Source: Streptomyces sp. GESEQ-4
GTDB lineage: Bacteria; Actinomycetota; Actinomycetes; Streptomycetales; Streptomycetaceae
DNA: 64,000 nt
Direction: 5' to 3'
Assembly (NCBI RefSeq): GCF_017948455.1
Contig: NZ_JAFFSU010000008.1
Location: 62,001 to 126,000 of the forward strand
Both the position numbers and the translations under genes were made by a program. Numbering within the stretch: position 1 is the stretch's first letter; each line of letters opens with the position of its first letter. A model generated the notes under the pieces. That model saw only the letters and a program-made list of their open reading frames with translations, did not search any database and had not been told where the DNA came from. Shown here in pieces: positions 1-8,159 of this stretch.

Positions 1-1414
1 CCTGCCCACCCGAGAGGCGTGCCAGCAGGGTGCCGAACGGCGCCGTGGGCTTGATCTTGCAGTCCTTCGCCCCGTCCAGCGACCTGTCGATCTCAGCGTT
101 GTAACCGGCTGGCCCGGTCACGGGGATGTTCCGGTAGTCGACCGTCCACTCTCCCGAAGCGAACCGCACACTTACCCGGTCTCCTCGCTGGACAGTCACC
201 CCGGATACCCCCTGCCAGCCGGTGGTCGACTGGACAACCCGACTGACGGTCTTCGTCTTCGGGTCCTCCTTGAGCGGGAGCACTCCCGTGAGGAAGAGCC
301 CGCCGCCCACGCCGGCCGCCAGGACCGTCGTACCGGCCACGGCCCATAACAGCCGCTTGGGGCCCCGCGATCGGGACGACCGCTGGGGCTGAGGTCTCAG
401 TGACGTGGTGTGCAGCGCCGTCTGCGCGGTCATCCCGGCCGGTACGAGGCGCTCCTGACCACTGGTCACGGTGTCCGCGTCGGTCAACGGAGCCGAGGGC
501 CGGAGCACGCGCAAGGTCGGTGACGGCAGTGGGCCGGCGTCCGCCTCTCCCGCGGCGACACGCCACAGAGCGGAACGCGCGCCCGCCGCCGAAAGACGCT
601 CGTCCGGGGACTTGCGCAGCAGCGCCTCGACGACCGGGCGCAACGGGCCGAGCAGCTCCGACAGGACGGGCTCCTCGTACGCCACCGCGTGCAGTGTCGC
701 GGGCCGTGCCGGCCTGCGGAACGGGGACTGCTCGCCGCAGACCGTGGCGAGGGTCGCGCCCAGTGACCACAGGTCGGAGGCCGGGCCGACCTCCGACCCC
801 ATGACCCGCTCGGGCGCCATGAACTCGAGGGAGCCGACCAGTTCGCCGGTGGTCGTCAGCAACTCGCCGTCGTCCAGGGCCGCGATGCCGAAGTCCGTGA
901 GGACGGCGTTGCCGTCGCGGCGCAGCAGGACGTTGGCGGGCTTGACGTCGCGGTGCAGGGTGCCGGCCGCGTGTACGGCGTCCAGCGCGTCGATCAGTTG
1001 CAGACCGAGGGCGGCTGTGTGCTGTGGTGTGAGCGGTCCGGTCCGGGCGACCTGGTGGGCGAGTGACGGCCCCTCGACGAGTTCCATGACGATCCACAGC
1101 CGGTCCTCGGCCTCGACCAGGTCGTGGATGCCCACCACATGCGGGTGCGGCACCCGCGCGACCGCGCGAGCCTCGCGGATCGCGCGGCGCACCCGTATGC
1201 GGTGCTCCTCGTCGCCGTGGGTGAGGATGTGGAGTTCCTTGGCGGCGACCGGGCGATCCAGCAACTGGTCGTGGGCCCGCCAGACCGTGCCCATGCCGCC
1301 TCTGCCCAGGATGTCGTGGAGCAGATATCGACCGGCGATCAGCCGCCCTGAGCCGCGTTGCGCATGCGTCCCGGCCTCATGATCGCTGCCTCCCGATATC
1401 ACGCGCTCTCTCAC
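1..1414 (-). CDS. Membrane Ser/Thr protein kinase with extracellular sensor domain (C-terminus cut by window edge)
   Basis: Hanks-type kinase that should phosphorylate Ser/Thr on cytosolic targets. The GTG start at 1414 follows a GGAAGGAAAC ribosome site. Visible motifs are a Gly-rich loop (GRGGMG, about residues 38-43), the ATP lysine in VAAKE (K59), HRDVKPAN (154-161) and DFG (174-176). A linker leads to one membrane helix at about 354-374. About 95 residues then lie outside the cell and contain the pattern GDRVSVRF...GEW...GPAGY...C, which I find reminiscent of the LecA/PA-IL lectin fold (inference). No PASTA repeats are seen. The frame stays open to base 1, so the end of the sensor domain is missing. 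It is monocistronic as far as visible. Confidence 0.9.
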   Translation of the reverse strand, partial: MRERVISGGSDHEAGTHAQRGSGRLIAGRYLLHDILGRGGMGTVWRAHDQLLDRPVAAKELHILTHGDEEHRIRVRRAIREARAVARVPHPHVVGIHDLVEAEDRLWIVMELVEGPSLAHQVARTGPLTPQHTAALGLQLIDALDAVHAAGTLHRDVKPANVLLRRDGNAVLTDFGIAALDDGELLTTTGELVGSLEFMAPERVMGSEVGPASDLWSLGATLATVCGEQSPFRRPARPATLHAVAYEEPVLSELLGPLRPVVEALLRKSPDERLSAAGARSALWRVAAGEADAGPLPSPTLRVLRPSAPLTDADTVTSGQERLVPAGMTAQTALHTTSLRPQPQRSSRSRGPKRLLWAVAGTTVLAAGVGGGLFLTGVLPLKEDPKTKTVSRVVQSTTGWQGVSGVTVQRGDRVSVRFASGEWTVDYRNIPVTGPAGYNAEIDRSLDGAKDCKIKPTAPFGTLLARLSGGQ

Positions 1415-1555
1415 GTTTCCTTCCCGGCGGATTTCTCAACGCCGGTCATTATTCGCTTGAAACCTTGAACGGGGCCGAGCATAGCGGAGCGCATAGTTGC
1501 CGGAGGCCGGTCCGGTGATGTGGATTCATACGCGTGCGTACACGGTCGGCTCGTG

Positions 1556-2554
1556 TCAGCGGTCGGGAACTGCCGGCCCACATCCGGTCGAGCGGGCGTA
1601 CTCGGTGGGTGTCTGGCCGTACTGCTTCTTGAAGGCGCGGATGAAGTGGCTGCTGTCGGCGAAGTGCCAGTGGGCGGCGAGTTCGGAGACGCTGAGTCGG
1701 TCGGACGGCGCGGTGAGCGCGAGCCGGGCTTCTTCCAGCCGCCGGTGACGGACGTAGGCGCTCACCGAGTCTCCCGTCGCGGCGAACGCCCGCTGCAACG
1801 TGCGTACGGAGACGTTGAGTTCACGTGCCAGCATCGCCGCGGACAGCTCGGGATCCGCGAGATGGGTGTCCGCGAGGTCTTTCGCGGCTTGGGCGAGCGC
1901 GGGCGCCAGCCTGGGTTCCACGTCGTCGAACCGGCCTACCGCCACCGCCTTGGCCAGCTCGATCAGAGCGCTGTGAGCGGCGTGCACACCGGCCGGAACG
2001 AGGTCGGCGATGGTGGCGTGGACCATGTTCGTGTGGGCCACCAGCAGGCGCACCTCGGGCGAGTCCGCCGGCCCGGTGACGCTCTCGTCCCCGAGCAGGG
2101 GTGTGAGCGCACCGGAGAGCAGAGTGAGGATCTTCGCCGTGGTGTGCGGCGGCGCCTCGAAGGACGAGGGCCGCTCGAAGCGCCGGATGAGGAACTGCCC
2201 GGCCGACACGGTCTGTTCGCCGCGATCGGTTGGGCCGCCCACGGTCCATGCGCCGCGCCGCACCACGTACACCCGCACGTGATCCCTGTGGTTGTGCCGG
2301 CCGCCCGCGGTCCGGATGGCCGACGCGCCGTAGAGATCGAGGATTCCCACGTCGCGCACCCTGGCGACGCGGCTCCTGACCCGGAAGTCACCGGTCGTGG
2401 CCGGGCTGAAGGTCGGCATCGGCCAGCCGTCGCCGAGCTGTGTCCGCCACCCGCGCCGGAAGGCGTCGAATCCGTGCGGTGCGGCGCCCGGGCTGGTGGA
2501 GTCCAGGGCGAACGCCCCGCGCGCCCCGTCGGCCTCCGCTCCCGTGCTGTTCAT
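1556..2554 (-). CDS. AraC-family transcriptional regulator (332 aa)
   Basis: The C-terminal ~100 residues form the two AraC helix-turn-helix motifs (LARELNVSVRTLQRAF, then LAAHWHFADSSHFIRAFKKQYG followed by TPTEYAR). The N-terminal ~200 residues look like the AraC-binding-like domain, with HRDHVRVYVVRRG and GQFLIRRFERPSSF. The ATG at 2554 is preceded by GAGGGGATC; the open frame continues further upstream but lacks this composition. The gene is divergent from a second AraC-type gene across a 187-bp gap, so each could act on the shared promoter region. The ligand and targets cannot be told from sequence. Confidence 0.88.
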   Translation of the reverse strand: MNSTGAEADGARGAFALDSTSPGAAPHGFDAFRRGWRTQLGDGWPMPTFSPATTGDFRVRSRVARVRDVGILDLYGASAIRTAGGRHNHRDHVRVYVVRRGAWTVGGPTDRGEQTVSAGQFLIRRFERPSSFEAPPHTTAKILTLLSGALTPLLGDESVTGPADSPEVRLLVAHTNMVHATIADLVPAGVHAAHSALIELAKAVAVGRFDDVEPRLAPALAQAAKDLADTHLADPELSAAMLARELNVSVRTLQRAFAATGDSVSAYVRHRRLEEARLALTAPSDRLSVSELAAHWHFADSSHFIRAFKKQYGQTPTEYARSTGCGPAVPDR

Positions 2555-2741
2555 CGCCGGCCGATCCCCTCGTACTCCTTCTCCCTGCTTTCCTTGCTCC
2601 GACGCCGAGTTGTGGCGTTCAGGTTCCGCCGGGATGGCGCTGAGGTTCAAGTGCGGGCCGTACCAGCCTTCGTAGGCTGTGGCGGCAGAGGTGGACCCGG
2701 GCCGTACCGGGCCCGACGCACACGAAAGAGCATCCGCCGGT

Positions 2742-3632
2742 ATGGACATCCTCAGTGAGGTGATCGACAGCGTGCGGATCGGGCGTGCCGAGGCCTGCCG
2801 GGTCAAGGAGTCGGGCTCCTGGGGCATGCGATTCCCCGCCTTCGCGGACAGCGGGTTCCACATCCTGCTGCGGGGCAGCGCCTGGCTGATCACGGCCACC
2901 GGCCGGCCACGTGCGCTCAGGACGGGCGACGTCGTTCTCGCCCCGTTCGGCGCCGAGCACGGACTCAGCCACGAACCATGCCTGCTCAAGGACTTGCCCC
3001 CAGCGGTCATGAGCGAGGACCCGCACGGTCCCGATCCGGCCGACGTCGAGTTCCTCTCCGGCGCATACTGGCTCGACCTTGGGCAAGTGCACCCCTGTCT
3101 CGGAGCGTTACCCGAGGTCCTCGTGGTGTCGCCACCGGGCGGCGGGGTGATCCGCCCCGCGCCACTGGACCTCCTGATGACCCACGTCCTGCGCCAATGG
3201 CTGGAGTCGAATCGAGATGCGCACTGGCCGGAGATCGGCGATCCCGCCATCTCTGTCGCGCTGCGTGAGATCCACACGAGCCCGCACAAGCCGTGGACGG
3301 TACAGCAACTCGGCCGGACGGCGGGAATGTCGCGGACAGCGTTCACCAAGCGATTTACCGCGCTGGTGGGAAAACCGCCCATGACGTACGTGACCGGCTG
3401 GCGTCTGCGCTATGGGGCCCGTCTGCTCCGGGAAACGAATGCGCCGCTGGCGGCGATCGCCCGTCAGGTCGGCTACTCGACGGAATTCGCGTTCGGAGCG
3501 GCTTTCCGCCGTGAGTACGGCATCGCGCCCGGCCGCTTCCGCAAGGGTCACAGCCGTTCGTGCTGTCGGCGCACCATCTCGGTGATCCAGACGGGCGCGA
3601 ACGGAGAGGTGCAGCCCGGGGAAGTGGGGTAG
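2742..3632 (+). CDS. AraC-family regulator with cupin-type sensor (296 aa)
   Basis: The N-terminus (MDILSEVIDSVRIGR, GMRFPAF, FHILLRGSAWL, GDVVLAPFGAEHGLS) matches the cupin sensor found in many AraC regulators of short-chain dehydrogenase or efflux genes. The C-terminus carries two HTH motifs (LGRTAGMSRTAFTKRFTALVGKPPMTYVTGWRL and IARQVGYSTEFAFGAAFRREYGIAPGRFR, read piecewise). The ATG at 2742 is chosen over upstream in-frame starts because family members begin with MD-L. Its last 85 bases overlap, tail to tail, the end of the AlkD-like gene on the other strand. The target gene is not evident. Confidence 0.87.
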   Translation: MDILSEVIDSVRIGRAEACRVKESGSWGMRFPAFADSGFHILLRGSAWLITATGRPRALRTGDVVLAPFGAEHGLSHEPCLLKDLPPAVMSEDPHGPDPADVEFLSGAYWLDLGQVHPCLGALPEVLVVSPPGGGVIRPAPLDLLMTHVLRQWLESNRDAHWPEIGDPAISVALREIHTSPHKPWTVQQLGRTAGMSRTAFTKRFTALVGKPPMTYVTGWRLRYGARLLRETNAPLAAIARQVGYSTEFAFGAAFRREYGIAPGRFRKGHSRSCCRRTISVIQTGANGEVQPGEVG

Positions 3633-4222
3633 TCCTTGAGCACCTCCAGGCGCTCACCGATGTCGAGGGCGCGGGCGCGGTGTTCGGCGTGCTCGATGCC
3701 GATCTGGGCCAGGCAGTGGTTCATCGCCCACTGCAGGCGCTCCGGGGCGCCCTTCATCTCCGCCTCGATGATGTCGAGCAGTCCTGCGAGGTCGAGGCCC
3801 TCGGGCCGCTTCGCCACGCGCTCGGTGGTCAGCGCCCAGCCGGCACTCGCGACGACCGGATCGGGGTCGGCGGACCAGGTCTGCCGCAGCTCTTCGGAGT
3901 GCGGGTTCTTCTTCACCACGTAGTTCACGAGCCAGTCGTGCACCTTGGGTGCGCGCGCCTGGCGCAGCATGGTGTCCAACTCGTCCCGCCCGAAGGCCTT
4001 CGGGCGACAGATCAGAAGCGCCAGCAGTCTCGCCGCCGTGTCATCCGTCTCCCAGAGCCGGCACGCGAGTTCCTGCTGTGTCTTCAGCCGCTTCGCGAGC
4101 GCACGCAGCTTGCTGAGGTTCACACCGTGATCGTCCCCGTGCCTCTCGTTCACCTCGCGCGCCTTGGGGTCCTCGAGCTCGGCCAACTCGGCCATCACCG
4201 CAGCCACCGTCGTCTCGGCCAC
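3548..4222 (-). CDS. AlkD-like DNA alkylation repair protein (224 aa)
   Basis: The helical-repeat composition and the motifs ARLLALLICRPKAF, VHDWLVNYVVKKNPHS and VASAGWALTTERVAKRPEG match the HEAT-like DNA alkylation repair family (PF08713). AlkD of that family excises bulky or cationic alkylated bases without base flipping. The length of 224 aa is typical. The GTG start at 4222 follows GAGGAGGCTGAG. The protein should be cytosolic and act on DNA. Its 3' end overlaps the convergent AraC gene by 85 bp. Family assignment is by motif recognition; whether it is a glycosylase or a non-catalytic repeat protein cannot be told. Confidence 0.8.
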   Translation of the reverse strand: MAETTVAAVMAELAELEDPKAREVNERHGDDHGVNLSKLRALAKRLKTQQELACRLWETDDTAARLLALLICRPKAFGRDELDTMLRQARAPKVHDWLVNYVVKKNPHSEELRQTWSADPDPVVASAGWALTTERVAKRPEGLDLAGLLDIIEAEMKGAPERLQWAMNHCLAQIGIEHAEHRARALDIGERLEVLKDYPTSPGCTSPFAPVWITEMVRRQHERL

Positions 4223-4375
4223 CTCAGCCTCCTCTGTGTCCCGTACGAATTTGGAGCCTACGAGGAAGTCGGCCTCCTGCGTACACGCCGGAGCGACGGC
4301 ATCCGCGCCGTGCGCCGAGCCGTGCTCTTCGAGGCGGACGCCGGGGCCCCGGTGGAACTCGGCCCGGAGCCTTGT

Positions 4376-4804
4376 TCACAGGTCGTCCGGCCAGATATGG
4401 AACGCGGTATGCCCGGTCAGTGGGCGTACCGCCCGGAAGTGGCGGCGGTCCAGCGTGAGGATTGCGTCGGTGCGGTACTCAGACGCCATGACGACATTCA
4501 TGGTGTCCGTGAGCCCGATCTGCGGATACCGCCGCATGGTCACCAGCGCGGTAGAGAGATGCGGCTCGACCTCGGGCACCGTGTACCGGCGCACGGCGAC
4601 GCGGTCACGGATGTGGGACAGGGCCCCTTGCGCGGCCTCGGGACCGACTCGTGTCGTCAGTAGATAGTCGAGTTCGGCCAGCACCAGCGGCGTCACCACC
4701 AGGTGAGAGGCGGCGGCCACTGCCGTGCGGCACTCCTTGTGCTCTGGCTCGCTGCCGTCGTAGTACGCGTACAGCCCCGACGTGTCCGCGATCAGTACCG
4801 TCAC
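4376..4804 (-). CDS. PIN-domain toxin (VapC-like ribonuclease)
   Basis: The 142-aa protein starts MTVLIADTSGLYAYYD, the typical PIN domain opening with the first metal-binding Asp. It retains a conserved Glu in LVLAELDYLL and the later acidic pair in GLTDTMNVVMA and ILTLDRRHF. PIN toxins are Mg-dependent RNases that cut tRNA or rRNA and stop growth when freed from antitoxin. The ATG at 4804 overlaps the antitoxin stop in ATGA, so the two are translationally coupled. The upstream antitoxin is of Phd/YefM type rather than a classic VapB. Confidence 0.88.
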   Translation of the reverse strand: MTVLIADTSGLYAYYDGSEPEHKECRTAVAAASHLVVTPLVLAELDYLLTTRVGPEAAQGALSHIRDRVAVRRYTVPEVEPHLSTALVTMRRYPQIGLTDTMNVVMASEYRTDAILTLDRRHFRAVRPLTGHTAFHIWPDDL

Positions 4805-5058
4805 GCCCCGAACCCTTCCAGGTACTCACCACGGCCCGCCGACCAGTCCACGGGCGTGCCGCTGTGGAACACGGGCGCCTCGTCGTCCTCACCCATGGGG
4901 TCCGTCGGATACGCGGGGACCGGTGTGCCCTGGTCGCCGACTGGAGAGAGTATGGCGACCGGCCGCCCGTTCTTGGTCACCGTGATGGACTCGCCGCGCT
5001 CAGCGGCGGCGAGGATCCGTGAGGCGTTCTGGTTGAACTCGCGCGCGGTCGTCTCCAT
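4801..5058 (-). CDS. Phd/YefM-type antitoxin (85 aa)
   Basis: METTAREFNQNASRIL followed by ERGESITVTKNGRPVAIL is the standard DNA-binding N-terminal domain of Phd/YefM antitoxins. The C-terminal tail, rich in Gly, Pro and acidic residues, would wrap and neutralise the PIN toxin encoded just downstream. The ATG at 5058 is preferred; an in-frame GTG at 5067 adds three residues. Both lie inside a 31-bp inverted repeat, and no Shine-Dalgarno is seen, so translation may be leaderless. Autorepression through that palindrome is the expected control for the family. Confidence 0.87.
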   Translation of the reverse strand: METTAREFNQNASRILAAAERGESITVTKNGRPVAILSPVGDQGTPVPAYPTDPMGEDDEAPVFHSGTPVDWSAGRGEYLEGFGA

Positions 5059-5082
5059 GTAGTACACGGTACTACATGGAGA
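5052..5082. promoter_or_regulatory. Toxin-antitoxin operator: 14-bp perfect inverted repeat
   Basis: The left arm TCTCCATGTAGTAC (5052-5065) and right arm GTACTACATGGAGA (5069-5082) are exact inverted copies around ACG. The repeat includes the antitoxin start codon. Binding by the antitoxin or the TA complex here would block both transcription and start-codon access. Confidence 0.8.
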
Positions 5083-5227
5083 GCTGCGGTTACGCGGAGA
5101 CGGTCCCGCCCTCGGTCAGGAACACACTCGGCCGGCTTTGCCACGACACATAGAGGCTGTCCCGCGCCCTCGTGCGGCCGTGGCAATTCGTTTGCCGCGT
5201 CCCGATCCCCCTGTCACGCTCGCGCCC

Positions 5228-6076
5228 ATGCCGACCTTCTCCGCACCAGACGGAACCACGCTCGCCTTCCACGTGTCCGGAGAGACCGGCCCGCCCGTGC
5301 TCTGCCTGCCCGGCGGCCCGGCCGCGTCCTCCTACCTCGGTGATCTGGGCGGCCTCTCCGCGCACCGGCAGCTGATCAGGCTGGATCTCCGCGGCACCGG
5401 CGAGTCGGCGACCCCGACGGACCTGGCCGGCTGCCGCTGTGACCGCATGGTCGACGACGTCGAGGCCCTTCGGGCGCACCTCAGCCTCGACCGCGTCGAT
5501 CTGCTGGCCCACTGCGGAGGCGCGAACCTCGCGGTGCAGTACGCGGCTCGCCACCCCGAGCGGATCGGCAGGCTCGTGCTGATCACGCCGAGTGTGCGGG
5601 CCGTCGGTATTCCGATCACCGGTGAGGACCGACGGGAGATCGCGGAGCTGCGCAGGGGTGAACCGTGGTTCCCGGAGGCGTTCGCGGCGCTGGAGGAGAT
5701 CGTCGCGGGCAGGCCCACCGCCGCGAGCTGGCAGGCGATCGCGCCCTTCTCCTACGGCCGCTGGGACGACACCGCCCGCGCCCACCAGGCCGCCTCGGAC
5801 GCGGAGGACAACGGTGAGGTGATGGCCGCCTTCGGTGCCGAGGGCGCCTTCACCCCGGACGCGACCCGCAAGGCCCTCGCCGACGTCGGGGCACCTGTCT
5901 TCGTGCTCGCCGGTGAGGTCGACATGGCCGCTCCGCCCAAGGTGATGGCGGAGTTCGCCGCGCTGTTCCCGGATGCGCGGACGGTCGTACAGACGAAGGC
6001 CGGGCACTTTCCTTGGCTCGATGATGCCGAGGGGTGCGCCGCGGCCGTCGCGGGGTTTCTCGCGTCGGACCGGTGA
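5228..6076 (+). CDS. Alpha/beta-fold hydrolase with Cys nucleophile (282 aa)
   Basis: An alpha/beta hydrolase core is clear: LCLPGGPAAS (oxyanion loop), DLRGTGES, the nucleophile elbow LLAHCGGANLA (C96), the acid in GEVDMAAPP and the His in KAGHFPW. The layout resembles proline iminopeptidase-like hydrolases. The usual Ser of the elbow is Cys here, as in dienelactone hydrolase, so activity may differ or be weak. The ATG at 5228 (MPTFSAPDGT) is chosen because upstream in-frame codons encode low-quality residues. The protein is cytosolic with no signal peptide. The substrate is unknown. Confidence 0.85.
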   Translation: MPTFSAPDGTTLAFHVSGETGPPVLCLPGGPAASSYLGDLGGLSAHRQLIRLDLRGTGESATPTDLAGCRCDRMVDDVEALRAHLSLDRVDLLAHCGGANLAVQYAARHPERIGRLVLITPSVRAVGIPITGEDRREIAELRRGEPWFPEAFAALEEIVAGRPTAASWQAIAPFSYGRWDDTARAHQAASDAEDNGEVMAAFGAEGAFTPDATRKALADVGAPVFVLAGEVDMAAPPKVMAEFAALFPDARTVVQTKAGHFPWLDDAEGCAAAVAGFLASDR

Positions 6077-6123
6077 TCACCGATCAGCTCGGGGCCCGGT
6101 GATCACCACGCGCGCTTAATGCA

Positions 6124-6129
6124 TATGAT
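6124..6129 (+). promoter_or_regulatory. Predicted -10 element (TATGAT) for a leaderless GNAT mRNA
   Basis: TATGAT matches the actinobacterial TANNNT consensus and ends 6 bases before the GTG at 6136. This is the spacing expected if transcription starts at the start codon. No convincing -35 is seen. Confidence 0.45.
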
Positions 6130-6135
6130 GTGCAA

Positions 6136-6669
6136 GTGCGCGACTACAGCATCAGGGCGGCAGGCCCCGACGACCTGGACGGTGCGCGAGCCGTGATGCT
6201 CGACACCGTGTACCGAGACTTCGGTAGCGGATACGTGCCCCGCTGGCACGCCGACATCATCGACCTGGCCGGCGCCTATCTGGCCCCGGCCCGCCACACC
6301 CTGCTCGTGGCGGTCGACGACGAGGGTGAGGTCGTCGCCACGGCCGCGCTCGACGCACGGGGCCCGGCCCACCCGCCGAATCCGCGGCATGTCGCCGAGC
6401 GCTTTCCGTCCGGTGAGACGGCGCAGGCCCGTCGGGTGTACGTCCGCCCCGAGCACCGAAGGCGCGGGCTCGCCCGGCGGCTCGTCGGCGCGTTGACGGC
6501 GTTCGCGGTGGCGGACGGCGGATACCGGGCCGTCTATCTGCACACGGATCCCGCGGTGCCGGGCGCGGAGGGCTTCTGGCGGTCGCTGGGGAAGATCGTG
6601 CACGACGAGCGCGAGGACGCCGGCGGCGGTCAGGGCATCGTGCACTTCGAGATACCGATGGGGCGGTGA
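6136..6669 (+). CDS. GNAT-family N-acetyltransferase (177 aa)
   Basis: A GNAT fold is indicated by the N-terminal IRAAGPDDLDGARAV, the beta-strand LLVAVDDEGEVVATAALD and the acetyl-CoA loop RRVYVRPEHRRRGLARRLV (R-R-G-L-A). It would transfer an acetyl group to an unknown amine. I chose the GTG at 6136 because no ribosome site exists and a TATGAT -10 box sits six bases upstream; a GTG at 6130 is in frame too. The stop overlaps the next gene start (GTGA at 6666), so it is coupled to the ABC transporter genes and may modify a cargo of that system (inference). Confidence 0.83.
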   Translation: MRDYSIRAAGPDDLDGARAVMLDTVYRDFGSGYVPRWHADIIDLAGAYLAPARHTLLVAVDDEGEVVATAALDARGPAHPPNPRHVAERFPSGETAQARRVYVRPEHRRRGLARRLVGALTAFAVADGGYRAVYLHTDPAVPGAEGFWRSLGKIVHDEREDAGGGQGIVHFEIPMGR

Positions 6670-8156
6670 CCCGCGTGCGCCGTGTCCTCGCCGCCCTGCT
6701 GCTCGTCCCGGTCCTCACCGGCTGTTTCGCCTCCAACGGCGACTCCGCGGACGACGACGCGAACTCCGGCTCCCGGCTCCGGGCCGCCCTCGCCTTCCCG
6801 CCCGCGGAGAACCTCTCGCCGCACGGTGGCGACGCCACGATCCTCAGCCGGCTCGGCGTCACCGAGAGCCTGACCGCCCTGGACGCCAACGGCTCCGCGG
6901 CCCCCGCGCTCGCCGCGTCCTGGAAGCAGGAGAACGACCGCACCTGGCTGTTCACCCTGCGCGAGGCCACCTTCCAGGACGGCACCGACGTCACCCCGTC
7001 CACCGTCGCCGAATCCCTCACCCACGCCACCCAGACCAAGCCCGAACCCGCCGCCCTCTCCGGCGTCACGCTCACCGCGAAGGCCGAGGGCAGCACCGGC
7101 GTCCGCATCACCACCGAAGACCCCGACCCCGTCCTTCCGCTGCGTCTGTCCAGCCCCAGCCTCGCCGTGCTCTCCCCGAAGGCGTACGACGGCAAGGACC
7201 GCGTCGACCCGGTGGGCACCGCCACCGGACCCTTCGAGCTCACCAAGGTGACCGGCAGCACCGCCGCCACCCTCGACCGGTTCGACGACTACTGGGGCGG
7301 CCGCGCCCAGGCCTCCGGCGTCGACGTGAAGTTCATCGCCGACGGCACCGCCCGCACCAGCGCCCTGCGCACCGGCGAGGCCGACCTCGCCGAGGCGCTT
7401 CCGGTCGCCCAGGCGGCGACCCTCGACGAGGACACCCGCAAGGCCACGGCGACGACTCGCACCACCAGCCTGCAGCTCAACACCGCGTCCGGCCCCTTCA
7501 AGGATCCGAAGCTGCGTGCCACCGCCCGCGCGGCCCTCGACACCTCCGCGCTCGCCGACGGCGTCTACGAGGGATACGCCGACGCCGGCGCCGGCATCTA
7601 CGGACCCGCCGTGACCTGGGCCGAGGGCAAGCGGACCCAGCCGGTCGGGCGCGCGAAGGCCGCGGCACCGGACGGAGCGAAGGTCACCATCGCCACGTAC
7701 GACAACCGGCCCGAACTCCCGGAAGTCGCCCAGGTGGTGAAGCAGCAGTTGGAGAAGGCCGGGTTCACAGTCGAGCTGGAGGTGCGCGAGTACTCGCGAC
7801 TGGAGAGCGACGCGCTGGACGGGACGTTCGACGCCGTCGTGCTCGCCCGCAACACGCTCGTCGACACCGGCGACCCCGTGGCCGTACTCGCGAGCGACTA
7901 CACCTGCGACGGCGGCTACAACATGGCCCAGCTGTGCGACAAGCGCGTCGACGCGGCGGTGGCGAAGGCCGAGCGCACTGCCGACACCGACGAGCGGCAG
8001 GACGCGGCGATGGCGGCCGAGGCGGCGATCCTCGGCACCGACGCCGTCGTTCCGCTGGTCCACCAGCAGATCATCACCGGCGTGGGCTCCTCGGTCAGCG
8101 GGGCGCTCCTCGACCCGTACGAGCGCACCCTCGTCGGCACCGGCACCCGGCGCTGA
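6666..8156 (+). CDS. ABC transporter substrate-binding lipoprotein, oligopeptide/nickel type
   Basis: The 496-aa protein has a lipoprotein signal (hydrophobic run, then LTGC lipobox; Cys at about residue 20). The mature part is an extracytoplasmic family 5 solute-binding protein: WLFTLREATFQDGTDVT, TGPFELTK, RFDDYWGG and YNMAQLCDKRVDAAVAKA. It should capture a peptide, nickel chelate or metallophore outside the membrane and pass it to the permease encoded four bases downstream. The GTG start overlaps the GNAT stop. The ligand is not predictable. Confidence 0.9.
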   Translation: MTRVRRVLAALLLVPVLTGCFASNGDSADDDANSGSRLRAALAFPPAENLSPHGGDATILSRLGVTESLTALDANGSAAPALAASWKQENDRTWLFTLREATFQDGTDVTPSTVAESLTHATQTKPEPAALSGVTLTAKAEGSTGVRITTEDPDPVLPLRLSSPSLAVLSPKAYDGKDRVDPVGTATGPFELTKVTGSTAATLDRFDDYWGGRAQASGVDVKFIADGTARTSALRTGEADLAEALPVAQAATLDEDTRKATATTRTTSLQLNTASGPFKDPKLRATARAALDTSALADGVYEGYADAGAGIYGPAVTWAEGKRTQPVGRAKAAAPDGAKVTIATYDNRPELPEVAQVVKQQLEKAGFTVELEVREYSRLESDALDGTFDAVVLARNTLVDTGDPVAVLASDYTCDGGYNMAQLCDKRVDAAVAKAERTADTDERQDAAMAAEAAILGTDAVVPLVHQQIITGVGSSVSGALLDPYERTLVGTGTRR

Positions 8157-8159
8157 CGG

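Noticed and set aside
1415..1555. Promoter or small RNA between the kinase and AraC genes
   Set aside because: No convincing -10/-35 pair or hairpin is seen in this 141-bp stretch.
4223..4375. Gene or regulatory RNA between the AlkD-like and toxin genes
   Set aside because: Only read-through open frames occur, with no start site, hairpin or motif that I can support.
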